From Phycisphaerales bacterium (GTDB lineage: Bacteria > Planctomycetota > Phycisphaerae > Phycisphaerales > UBA1924): a stretch of 34,672 nt of DNA. The position numbers and the translations under genes are program-made. The stretch is from assembly GCA_016741915.1 (NCBI GenBank), contig JACVCS010000039.1, positions 1 to 34,672 on the forward strand. The letters are read 5' to 3'. Shown piece after piece: positions 7,988-15,308 of the stretch. Numbering within the stretch: the stretch's first letter is position 1; each line of letters opens with the position of its first letter. The notes beneath the pieces were generated by a model. The model was not told the DNA's origin. It did no database searches and was given only the letters and a program-made list of their open reading frames with translations.

Positions 7988-8293
7988 GCGGCGGGGATTC
8001 AAGCGTTCATCAACCAACAACCTGCACCCGGCGAGCATCGCACGCTCGGTTCTTGACAACTGCGCACGTTGTGCGCGGTGATGCCGCGGGATGAGCCGGG
8101 GCTCGGATTATCTGACGCGAGGTCGGATCGGCAGATCGGACCACCAAGGAAACCCTGAGCCTTTTCGTGCCCACACCTGAAGGCGTGCCTTGGGCGGGTC
8201 GATAGTCCTTTCGATGCACGGCGAGCGATGCCGCGGAAGCGAGGGCCTCGGGGCTCGGCGCACTCAGGCGGCACGTCAAGCAAGGAGGCAGCG
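7988..8293 (+). other. 306-base non-coding gap between cheB and cheW
   Basis: No convincing reading frame on either strand. It holds a TTGACA hexamer (8053-8058), the 6-3-6 inverted repeat GCGCAC-GTT-GTGCGC (8062-8076), several further stem-loops up to 8193 (listed separately) and the strong ribosome site of cheW (AGGAGG, 8283-8288). A gap this long within a chemotaxis operon suggests separate regulation of cheW onward. The -10 region at the proper distance from TTGACA is not AT-rich, so the promoter call is weak. Confidence 0.6.
8062..8193 (+). ncRNA. candidate structured RNA upstream of cheW
   Basis: Consecutive stem-loops are visible. GCGCAC-GTT-GTGCGC (8062-8076) is the first, and GAGCC-GG-GGCTC (8093-8104) the second. 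The third is a nine-pair stem with one mismatch (8121-8129 with 8134-8142, loop GGCA). Finally CCAAGG (8144-8149) pairs with CCTTGG (8188-8193), stacked directly on an inner hairpin CAC-A-CCT-GA-AGG-C-GTG (8172-8187). The nested last element looks like designed RNA architecture more than chance, but GC-rich sequence forms hairpins easily. It could be a cis-acting leader of the cheW-cheR-cheA-cheX-cheY genes or a small RNA. It matches no riboswitch I can name. Confidence 0.35.
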
Positions 8294-8842
8294 ATGTCGA
8301 ACACCAAGCCCACCGGCCCCGGCAACTCTCCGCAGAACACCGGCGAGACCTCGATGAAGCTCAACGGCAACCTCTCCGACGGTGAGGGCGGCGAGCAGTT
8401 GCAGCTCGTGACCTTCGGCCTCGGCAGCGAAGAGTTCGCGGTGGACATCCTCGCGGTGCAGGAGATCAACCGCATGATGTCCCTCACACGCGTGCCCAGC
8501 AGCCCGCCCGAGGTCGAGGGCGTGATCAACCTCCGCGGCAAGATCATCCCCGTGGTCGATCTGCGCAAGCGTTTCGGGCTCGAGCAGAAAGCCCACAGCG
8601 AGCAGAGCCGGATCGTCGTCGTCGAGGTGCACAGCCGGGTGATCGGCTTCATCGTCGACCGCGTCAGCGAGGTGCTCCGCATCAGCAGCAAGATCGTCGA
8701 GCCCGCGCCCAGCATGGTCTGCTCGGTGGATTCGGACTTCATCGCCGGCGTGGGCAAGCTGCAGGACCGCCTGCTCATCCTGCTCGACCTGTACAAGCTC
8801 TTCGATCAGGAACGCATCGGCGCGATGTCGCAGGCGGCGTGA
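8294..8842 (+). CDS. cheW: chemotaxis coupling protein CheW
   Basis: A 182-residue scaffold protein that links receptors to the kinase CheA in the chemosensory array. After a Gly/Pro/Asn-rich disordered N-terminus (about 1-35) comes a complete CheW domain: QLVTFGLGSEEFAVDILAVQEINR, the conserved GVINLRGKIIPVVDLRKRFG, then VIGFIVDRVSEVLRI and the end FIAGVGKLQDRLLILLDLYKLF. The start is set by AGGAGG at 8283-8288, five bases before ATG 8294; an in-frame start 22 codons earlier has no such site. cheR follows 87 bases downstream and the two are probably co-transcribed. Confidence 0.95.
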   Translation: MSNTKPTGPGNSPQNTGETSMKLNGNLSDGEGGEQLQLVTFGLGSEEFAVDILAVQEINRMMSLTRVPSSPPEVEGVINLRGKIIPVVDLRKRFGLEQKAHSEQSRIVVVEVHSRVIGFIVDRVSEVLRISSKIVEPAPSMVCSVDSDFIAGVGKLQDRLLILLDLYKLFDQERIGAMSQAA

Positions 8843-8929
8843 TTCATCGCAAACACTCAACCCGCACCCACCCAGCACCGACCCTTCACGCACCACGCTC
8901 TTGAAGATCAGAGGCAAGGACGAGCCAAC

Positions 8930-9817
8930 ATGCCCGACGCGATCAGCACCACCGTTCAATCCGTGAAAGACCCCGTGATGAGCGCGGCCCAGTTTGACCG
9001 CCTGCGCAAAATCATCTACGACCGCTCGGGTATCCATTACCCCGACAACAAGAAATACGTGCTCGAATCGCGCCTCGGACGCCGCCTTGTTGAGCTCGAC
9101 ATCGAAGACTACGACCAGTATGTCTCCTTCCTGACCATCGGCCCGTACAAGGACGACGAGTTCCAGGAGATGTTCAACAAGATCACCATCAACGAGACGA
9201 GCTTCTTCCGCAACGAGCCGCAGCTCGACGTCTTCGAGCGGACGATTCTGCCCAAACTCATCGAGTCGCGCAGCGCGGTCAAGCGCCTGCGGTTCTGGTC
9301 CGCCGCGTGCTCGTCGGGTGAAGAGCCCTTCACCCTGGCGATGCAGATCCACCGCTCGCTGGGCATCCGCCTGCAGGACTGGAAGATCGAGATCCTCGGC
9401 ACCGACATCAGCGAGAAAGCCCTCGAGGTCGCCACCAGCGGCAAGTACACCGACTATTCGCTCCGCACCACCAACCAGCTCATCAAGCAGCGCTACTTCT
9501 CTCAGCAGGGGCTCTACTTCACCATCGACCCGGTCATCCGCTCGATGGTGCATTTCGAGCTGCTAAACCTCAAAGACAGGCTTGGCGCCAAGCGCTTCGG
9601 GAAGTTCGACGTGATCTTCTGCCGGAACGTGATGATCTACTTCGACGACGCGATGCGCGGGCAAGTGGTCAACATGTTCGCGGATCAGCTCGCCGACGAC
9701 GGTTCGCTGTTCATCGGGCACTCCGAAACGCTCCGCGGCCTCGACACGCCGTTCGCGCAGATCCCCGTGCCCCAGGCGTTCTGCTATCAGAAGGTCGCGA
9801 GCAAGCCGGTGATGTGA
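8930..9817 (+). CDS. cheR: chemotaxis protein methyltransferase CheR
   Basis: A 295-residue enzyme that transfers methyl groups from S-adenosylmethionine to receptor glutamates, opposing CheB. The N-terminal helical domain (about 18-95) ends in the conserved NETSFFRN (88-95). The methyltransferase core carries FWSAACSSGEEPFTLAM (122-138) for SAM binding, LGTDISEKAL (156-165), and FDVIFCRNVMIYFD followed by FIGHSETL. Length is normal for the family and no C-terminal TPR extension or CheR-binding pentapeptide is present. AAGGACGAG lies about ten bases before ATG 8930. cheA starts about 70 bases downstream. Confidence 0.95.
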   Translation: MPDAISTTVQSVKDPVMSAAQFDRLRKIIYDRSGIHYPDNKKYVLESRLGRRLVELDIEDYDQYVSFLTIGPYKDDEFQEMFNKITINETSFFRNEPQLDVFERTILPKLIESRSAVKRLRFWSAACSSGEEPFTLAMQIHRSLGIRLQDWKIEILGTDISEKALEVATSGKYTDYSLRTTNQLIKQRYFSQQGLYFTIDPVIRSMVHFELLNLKDRLGAKRFGKFDVIFCRNVMIYFDDAMRGQVVNMFADQLADDGSLFIGHSETLRGLDTPFAQIPVPQAFCYQKVASKPVM

Positions 9818-9887
9818 GGCGACGACGCGGCCGATTCTCTCCGCACGCAAACTCAAGAACGGGCAGCAGCAAAGAAGGGTGGAACAC

Positions 9888-12347
9888 GTGGCCGAGCTGA
9901 ACTTTGACCCAGAACTGATGCAGGACTTCCTGACCGAGTCGGGTGAGCTGCTCGATCAGCTCGACCAGGACCTCGTGCTGCTGGAGAGCACGCCCGAGGA
10001 TCTGGAACTGCTCAACCGCATCTTCCGCGCGCTGCACACCATCAAGGGTTCGGCGAGCTTTCTGGCGCTGACAAACCTGGTGAGCATCGCCCACGCGGCG
10101 GAGGGAGCGCTCAACGCCGCCCGCAACCGCGTCTTCGTCGTCGATCGCGCCGCGATGGACTATCTGCTCAGCGCGGTGGACGTGATCAAGGCCCAGTTCG
10201 CCAACATCCGCGCGGGGCAGGAACTGGTTCTTCCCGATGCGAATCTCGTCGCGCGTTTGACGGCCCTCGGTGAGGGCAAGGGTGCCGGCGCTTCGCATGC
10301 CGGGCACGATGCGCCCGCGAAGTCGGCCGCGGCCGTTCGTTCGGGCGATTCGGGCGACAACGCCCCCGCGCCGGGGATGCCCATGCCCCCGGCACAGCCC
10401 GCCGACAGTGCGGGCGGCCTGACCGAGAAGCCGCTGGAGCTTTCTTCAAGCAAGGCCGATCTGCTGGAGTTCCTGGTCGAAGACGTTGAGCAGACCTTGG
10501 CGCAGATCGAGTCGCAAATTGCGCGCCTGACGAGCGACCCGGACCGACCCGCCGCGGGCAGCGCGATCGCCGAGCTCGGCGAATCGCTGACCAAGTCCGC
10601 GGAGTTCTTCGACTTCGAGCCCATGCAGCGCCTGGCGAAGTGTCTGGTGCAGTTGGGCGAACAGGCCGGAACGCTGCAGCAGAGCCAGATCGCCGGCGCG
10701 GTGCCCGATGCGCAGCGCGTCGTCTCGCTTCTGCGTGAGCAGAAGGGCGGGCTGGCGCAGAAGAAACTCGTCTCGCGCCCGATCGATGATCTGGTCGGTA
10801 AGTTCAGCCATCTGGAGGATTTCCCCGCGGCTCAGGCGAACGCGCCAACGTCGCCGACCTCATCGACGACGAACGCCGGGAGCGCGACGAGCGCTACAAC
10901 GAACGAACCGCGTGATGCCGCGACAAACGCGAGCGTGAACCAAGGTTCGTCCGGCTTGCAGAACGCGCAGAACGCCGCGGGCAATCAAGCCGCGAACAGC
11001 AGCCAGGCCGCGGGCGTGGCGCAGACCGCCGGCTCGGATCAGACCATCCGCGTTGAAGTCAGCCGCCTTGAAGCGTTGCTGAACCTCGTCGGCGAGTTGG
11101 TGCTGCAGAAGAACCGCGTCTCGGCCGTCGCTCGACAGGTCGCCGCGAACGCGGGCCTGGCGCAGAACCTCCGCGAGCAGGCCTCGGAAGTTTCCAGTTC
11201 GCTCGACCGCGTGACCAGCGATCTTCAGGTGGCGGTGATGAAGACGCGCATGCAGCCGCTGGAGAAGCTCTTCGGCAAGTACCCACGCCTCATCCGCGAC
11301 CTGGCCCGCAAGCTCAACAAGCAGATCAACCTTGAGATCGAGGGCGCCAACACCGAGGTCGACAAGTCGGTCATCGAAGAGCTGGGCGACCCGCTCGTCC
11401 ACCTCATGCGCAATAGCGCCGACCACGGCATCGAGCCGCCCGACGTGCGCAGGAGCAAGGGTAAGAGCGAGGCCGGCACCATCCGCCTCGTCGCCAGCAA
11501 CGCCGGCGGGCACGTGCAGATCCTCATCATCGACGACGGCAAGGGGATCGATCCGGAGTTCATCTCACGCAAGGCGATGGAGAAGGGGATCGTCACCCAG
11601 CAGCAGATCGCCGCGATGACCGATCGTGAGAAGATGGGCCTGATCTTCGCGCCGGGGTTCTCAACCGCGGAGCAGATCTCCGACGTCTCAGGCCGCGGCG
11701 TCGGTATGGACGTGGTGAAGACCAACATCGAGAAGCTCAAGGGCACCATCGAGATCGACAGCGAAGTGGGCAAGGGCACCACGATGCGTGTGAAGATCCC
11801 GCTGACGGTGGCGATCCTCAGCGCGATGATGGTGGGCGTGGGTGATGAGATCTACGCCGTTCCGCTGACGAGCATCACCGAGATCGTCAAGCCCGAGCCC
11901 GCGCAGCTCGCGAGCATCAACCGCTTCCCGGTGATGCGTCTGCGCAACAGCGTGCTCCCGCTTCTGTCCGCGGCCGAGCTCTTCGGCGCCGAGTTGAAGG
12001 CCCAGGCCCTGGCCCGCGCCGCGAGCACGAAAGCCACGGACACCACCGAGTTCAAAGGTGCCGACGGCAAGTCGATCCCCGTCCCCGAAGGCGAGGCGAC
12101 GCCCGAGAACCCGCAGCCCTTCGCGGTGGTCCTCGTCAGCGGCGACAAGCGCGTGGGCCTGCAGGTCACCCGCCTGATCGGCCAGCAGGAAGTCGTCATT
12201 AAGCCCCTGGACCGCTTCCTTGATAAGGGCGGTCCGGTCAGCGGCGCCACCGTCCGTGACGACGGAGGCGTCTCCCTCATCGTCGATGTTCAGCGGCTGT
12301 TCAATATCGCCGCCGACCGAAGCGCCGGGAACTCCCCCGCGGCTTGA
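9888..12347 (+). CDS. cheA: chemotaxis histidine kinase CheA
   Basis: An 819-residue cytosolic kinase that phosphorylates CheB and CheY. HPt domain 1-110 with the phosphorylated His50 (RALHTIKGSA). A second HPt-like helical segment (about 188-260, DLLEFLVEDVEQTL) lacks a matching His: the equivalent stretch reads ELGESLTKSAEFF. An Ala/Ser/Thr/Asn-rich linker (about 310-380) follows, then the dimerisation helices from about 384 (RLEALLNLVGELVLQKNR). The ATPase domain has H505 in HLMRNSADHGIE, then DDGKGID and SGRGVGMDVVK. A CheW-like regulatory domain runs from about 636. I chose GTG 9888 because AAGAAGG ends nine bases before it; GTG 9879 touches that site directly. The short alternative differs by three residues only. 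Confidence 0.93.
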   Translation: MAELNFDPELMQDFLTESGELLDQLDQDLVLLESTPEDLELLNRIFRALHTIKGSASFLALTNLVSIAHAAEGALNAARNRVFVVDRAAMDYLLSAVDVIKAQFANIRAGQELVLPDANLVARLTALGEGKGAGASHAGHDAPAKSAAAVRSGDSGDNAPAPGMPMPPAQPADSAGGLTEKPLELSSSKADLLEFLVEDVEQTLAQIESQIARLTSDPDRPAAGSAIAELGESLTKSAEFFDFEPMQRLAKCLVQLGEQAGTLQQSQIAGAVPDAQRVVSLLREQKGGLAQKKLVSRPIDDLVGKFSHLEDFPAAQANAPTSPTSSTTNAGSATSATTNEPRDAATNASVNQGSSGLQNAQNAAGNQAANSSQAAGVAQTAGSDQTIRVEVSRLEALLNLVGELVLQKNRVSAVARQVAANAGLAQNLREQASEVSSSLDRVTSDLQVAVMKTRMQPLEKLFGKYPRLIRDLARKLNKQINLEIEGANTEVDKSVIEELGDPLVHLMRNSADHGIEPPDVRRSKGKSEAGTIRLVASNAGGHVQILIIDDGKGIDPEFISRKAMEKGIVTQQQIAAMTDREKMGLIFAPGFSTAEQISDVSGRGVGMDVVKTNIEKLKGTIEIDSEVGKGTTMRVKIPLTVAILSAMMVGVGDEIYAVPLTSITEIVKPEPAQLASINRFPVMRLRNSVLPLLSAAELFGAELKAQALARAASTKATDTTEFKGADGKSIPVPEGEATPENPQPFAVVLVSGDKRVGLQVTRLIGQQEVVIKPLDRFLDKGGPVSGATVRDDGGVSLIVDVQRLFNIAADRSAGNSPAA

Positions 12348-12450
12348 ACGCGTGTTTGAAACCGTCCGGCGGCCTGCATTCACACAGAACCCCTGAAGCC
12401 CAGCCCCGTTCCGGCCGAAGTACTGCTCACCCAACCAGAGGAACCCCACC

Positions 12451-12960
12451 ATGGACCCAGCCTTCATCACGCCCTTTATCGCCTCGGTGCAGAACGTCTT
12501 CTCGACGATGATGCAGTTGCCCGTGCAGTTGGGTGACCCGAGCGTCAAGATGACCCCCGCGGTCTCCTACGACGTGTCGGGGATCATCGGCATGTCGGGC
12601 GACGTGGTGGGCAACGTGGTCATCTCACTGCCCATGCCCACGGCGCTGCGACTGGTTGCGCTCTTCACCGGCACCGAGATGAAGGCCGACAACCCCGACT
12701 TCGCCGACGCCATCGGCGAGCTGGCGAACATGATCTCGGGCAACGCCAAGGGCATGTTCGCGGGCAAGAAGCGCGTGCAGATCAGTTGCCCCTCGGTGGT
12801 CATCGGCAGCAACCACACCGTGGCGCGCCCGAAGGACGTGCCGTGCATCGTGATCCCCGCGTCCACCGACTGCGGGCAGTTCGTGATCGAGATCGCGGTT
12901 GCGCAGCGCGAGAACACGCAAGCCCAGAGCGCCGACGCAACGGCCGAAGCCAACGCCTGA
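12451..12960 (+). CDS. cheX: chemotaxis phosphatase CheX
   Basis: A 169-residue protein of the CheC/CheX/FliY phosphatase family, which speeds loss of phosphate from CheY-P and so resets the signal. The fold is visible as an N-terminal helix (FITPFIASVQNVFSTMMQ), strands around SGIIGMSGDVVGNVVISLP, and a single catalytic motif E90-x2-N93 (IGELANMISGNAK). One active site and the length fit CheX, not two-site CheC. The last 15 residues are low-complexity. AGAGGAA lies eight bases before ATG 12451. Placed directly before cheY, its expected substrate, with a 68-base gap. Confidence 0.88.
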   Translation: MDPAFITPFIASVQNVFSTMMQLPVQLGDPSVKMTPAVSYDVSGIIGMSGDVVGNVVISLPMPTALRLVALFTGTEMKADNPDFADAIGELANMISGNAKGMFAGKKRVQISCPSVVIGSNHTVARPKDVPCIVIPASTDCGQFVIEIAVAQRENTQAQSADATAEANA

Positions 12961-13028
12961 TCAGTTCACCCTGTCCACCCACGAATCATCACGCACACAC
13001 ACGCAGATCGAACTCACGCGAGGTTTCT

Positions 13029-13397
13029 ATGCGAATCCTGCTCATTGACGACTCGAAGACGATGCGGAACATCCAGAAGTCGGTGCTCGCCCAGCTCGGG
13101 CACACCACTGTGGAAGAGGCCTGCGACGGGCAGGACGCCCTGAACAAGGTCGGCGCGTTCCAGCCCGAGCTCATCCTCGTGGACTGGAACATGCCCAACA
13201 TGGACGGGCTGACGTTCGTCAAGAACTTCCGCCAGACCAACAAGAACACCCCCCTGATCATGGTCACCACCGAAAGCGAGAAGGCCCGGGTGATCGAGGC
13301 CATCAAGGCCGGGGTCAACAACTACGTCATCAAGCCCTTCACCCCCGACCTGCTCAGCCAACGCATCACCGAGACGCTCGCCAAGCGTGCGGCCTGA
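13029..13397 (+). CDS. cheY: chemotaxis response regulator CheY
   Basis: A 122-residue single receiver domain that carries the CheA signal to the output (flagellar motor switch, or a pilus or other system in this cell). Acidic pair D7-D8 (LLIDDSKTMR), acceptor D52 (LILVDWNMPNMDG), switch T80 (LIMVTTE), aromatic Y99 and K102 (NNYVIKPF) are all in place. GAGG at 13020-13023 lies five bases before ATG 13029, which rules out the longer in-frame start inside cheX. It is the last gene of the block and is followed by two weak hairpins. Confidence 0.93.
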   Translation: MRILLIDDSKTMRNIQKSVLAQLGHTTVEEACDGQDALNKVGAFQPELILVDWNMPNMDGLTFVKNFRQTNKNTPLIMVTTESEKARVIEAIKAGVNNYVIKPFTPDLLSQRITETLAKRAA

Positions 13398-13444
13398 ACC
13401 GACCCGGTTCCGCCGAACTCCTCAACCGACCACACCATCCGCCG

Positions 13445-13484
13445 ACACACCATCGTGTGTTTGGTGGATGTTTGCAATTCCACC
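13445..13484 (+). terminator. possible terminator hairpins after cheY
   Basis: Two adjacent hairpins: ACACAC-CATC-GTGTGT (13445-13460) followed by TT, then GGTGGA/TCCACC (13463-13468 with 13479-13484). There is no long T-run, so termination is only a possibility. The position, 48 bases after the cheY stop codon, fits the end of the operon. Confidence 0.35.
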
Positions 13485-13601
13485 TCGTCGAAGGTCGATC
13501 GGCGGTGGGTCAGAATGCGCGCAAAAGCGCGGACAAACGGGAAATTTCTCTTCCCCCCGCTGGACACGGAGGGGCGGTTTCGTTGACAATGCGCCTCTCC
13601 A

Positions 13602-14996
13602 ATGTCGAAGGTGAAATCGTCCCAAGTCGTTCTCCGCCAAGCACTTGCGCGCACGCTGGCGGCCTCGATCGTTTCCGCGTGCGTCACGCTGGCTCACGCC
13701 CAGCCTGCGAAGCCCGAGCCAACGCCCCCCGCTCAGGTGCCGTCGACCGAACAGCCTCAGCCCGCGCCCGCCTCGACGCCGACACTGTTACCACAGGCTG
13801 AAAAGCCCGCGAAAACGGCGGAGCCTTCCGAAGCCGTCTTGCTGCTGCGCGACGGGCGCTCGTTCACCGGCATTTTGGTCACCAAGGACGACGAGAAGTT
13901 TGTCCTGCGGATCGCCGGGATCGACACGACCTTCGACGCTGCGAAGGTGGAGCGGTACCGCCTGCTCGAACCGGTGCTGGAGCGGTACGCACGCATGCGG
14001 GCGCAGATCGACGAGAACGATGTGCCGCAGTTGGTGGAACTGATCGATTTCCTGATCTCGCGGGAGAAACTCGAAGAAGCGCTGAAGGAAGCCCAGGCCC
14101 TTCGCCAGCGTCAACCGGCGAACCCGGACGCGCGGCGGGCGCTTGAACGTGTGCAGAATCTCGTCGATTTGAGGTCGAACGCCGACGAACCTGATGCGAA
14201 CGCCGCCGGGACCGATCCCGCGGGCACTCCGGCTGAGCAGACCGGTCACGCGCCGCTGATGACCCCTGAGCAGGTGGCGCTGGTGAAGGTCTACGAGGTT
14301 GATCTGGAAAAGGATCAGTCGGTGGTGATCCCTCGGAACGTGGCTGAGGCGGTGTTGCAGAAGTATGCCGAGAGCCCGCTGGTGCCCACGACGAAGGAGG
14401 GTCGCGAAGCGCTCATCCGCGAGGGGCCCGGGAAGATCCTGGACCTGATGTTCCGCCTTCGGGCCCGCGAGTTTTACCCGCAGGTCAAGGTCGTGCAGAC
14501 CCCCGAATCCATCCGGCGTTTCCGCGACGAAGTTCAGCAAACCATCATCATCGGCGGGTGCGCCACCAGCGGCTGTCACAACAGCGCCACAACCGGGGGG
14601 CGGCTGGTCTTCAGCACCAATAAGCCCGCCAGCGAGCGGACCAGCGTGACGAACTTTTACATCCTCAACCGCTTCCGCACCAGCGACGGCAAGGGGCTGA
14701 TTGATACCGAGAACCCCGAGCGGTCGGCCTTGATCCAGCTCGGCATGCCCCGCGATCGCAGCCTCCGCCCGCACCCGGCGGTCATCGATGCCGTCACGGG
14801 CGCGGATTTGTGGAAACCCACGATCAAGTCGAGCGCGGACCGGAAGGTGCAGAACGTAACCGACTGGGTGAACGCGTTGTACCTGCCCAGGCCTCAGTAC
14901 GACGTTGGTTACAAGCCTGTGAGGCCCTTTGAGCCGCAGATGCCACAGGCGGGGATGGGCGCGGGCAATCCTGCGGGAAATCCCCCGGGTAAGTGA
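13602..14996 (+). CDS. exported protein with CX4CH haem-binding motif
   Basis: A 464-residue protein with an N-terminal signal region (VLRQALARTLAASIVSACVTLAHAQ) and a Pro/Ala-rich spacer. A small beta domain (about 82-115, VLLLRDGRSFTGILVTKDDEKFVLRIAGID) resembles modules seen in planctomycete exported proteins. A helical repeat-like stretch (about 145-190, LEEALKEAQALRQRQPANPDARRALERV) follows. The C-terminal half has C320-ATSG-C325-H326, a c-type haem attachment motif with four spacer residues in place of the usual two. Met in LGMPRD or a later His could be the distal ligand. It probably acts in the periplasm; a redox role is inferred from the motif only. No ribosome site precedes ATG 13602; GACAAT lies eleven bases upstream. 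Confidence 0.78.
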   Translation: MSKVKSSQVVLRQALARTLAASIVSACVTLAHAQPAKPEPTPPAQVPSTEQPQPAPASTPTLLPQAEKPAKTAEPSEAVLLLRDGRSFTGILVTKDDEKFVLRIAGIDTTFDAAKVERYRLLEPVLERYARMRAQIDENDVPQLVELIDFLISREKLEEALKEAQALRQRQPANPDARRALERVQNLVDLRSNADEPDANAAGTDPAGTPAEQTGHAPLMTPEQVALVKVYEVDLEKDQSVVIPRNVAEAVLQKYAESPLVPTTKEGREALIREGPGKILDLMFRLRAREFYPQVKVVQTPESIRRFRDEVQQTIIIGGCATSGCHNSATTGGRLVFSTNKPASERTSVTNFYILNRFRTSDGKGLIDTENPERSALIQLGMPRDRSLRPHPAVIDAVTGADLWKPTIKSSADRKVQNVTDWVNALYLPRPQYDVGYKPVRPFEPQMPQAGMGAGNPAGNPPGK

Positions 14997-15308
14997 ACCC
15001 GGAGCGAGCGATCGCTCGTATTGGATTTTGTCAGGATGTTCGTCAGCCGTCGTGTTTGTGGACAGAACGGGCGTCCGGCGGACTGGTGAAGGCGGAGGTC
15101 CGAGGCTGACCGGAGGGCCTCGCGGGGTCGGGCGGAATCTGCTAAAGTCTTGACCCTTCAGGGGCTTGCGCGTCGTTGGGCGGTTGGCCTGATGGCGTTG
15201 CCCTCGATGGGGCTCGCGGATCGGGGTGGGGCGCGGGGATCGTGGGGCCGGTGGGGCGGCGTGGTGTTGGTGGTCGTTTGGTCGAAGAAGAAGAAGGAAC
15301 GGTTGAAT
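14997..15308 (+). other. 312-base leader region before the coiled-coil lipoprotein
   Basis: No convincing gene. It begins with the 14-base palindrome CGAGCGATCGCTCG (15005-15018) followed by T-rich sequence, a possible weak terminator for the preceding gene. The second half is G-rich and includes a quadruplex motif (listed separately). AAGGA at 15294-15298 is the ribosome site of the next gene. The frame from 15150 stays open into the next gene but reads as G/W/R/V-rich noise. Confidence 0.55.
15223..15247 (+). other. G-quadruplex motif in the leader of the lipoprotein gene
   Basis: Four GGGG runs with loops of one, three and five bases (T, CGC, ATCGT), and a fifth GGGG run at 15253-15256. 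This fits the canonical intramolecular quadruplex pattern on the sense strand, about 60 bases before ATG 15309. It could influence transcription or translation of that gene; this is inference. Confidence 0.45.

Noticed and set aside
8276..9553. A 425-codon minus-strand frame opposite cheW and cheR
   Set aside because: Antisense to two clearly functional genes and V/D/H/L-rich without motifs.
13583..13588. TTGACA as -35 box of the haem-motif protein
   Set aside because: Only 13 bases separate it from ATG 13602, so no -10 box can fit between them. The overlapping GACAAT was noted as a possible -10 box.
15150..15308. N-terminal extension of the coiled-coil lipoprotein from 15150
   Set aside because: The extension is G/W/R/V-rich, runs through the G-quadruplex motif, would bury the signal peptide and lipobox, and AAGGA lies just before ATG 15309.
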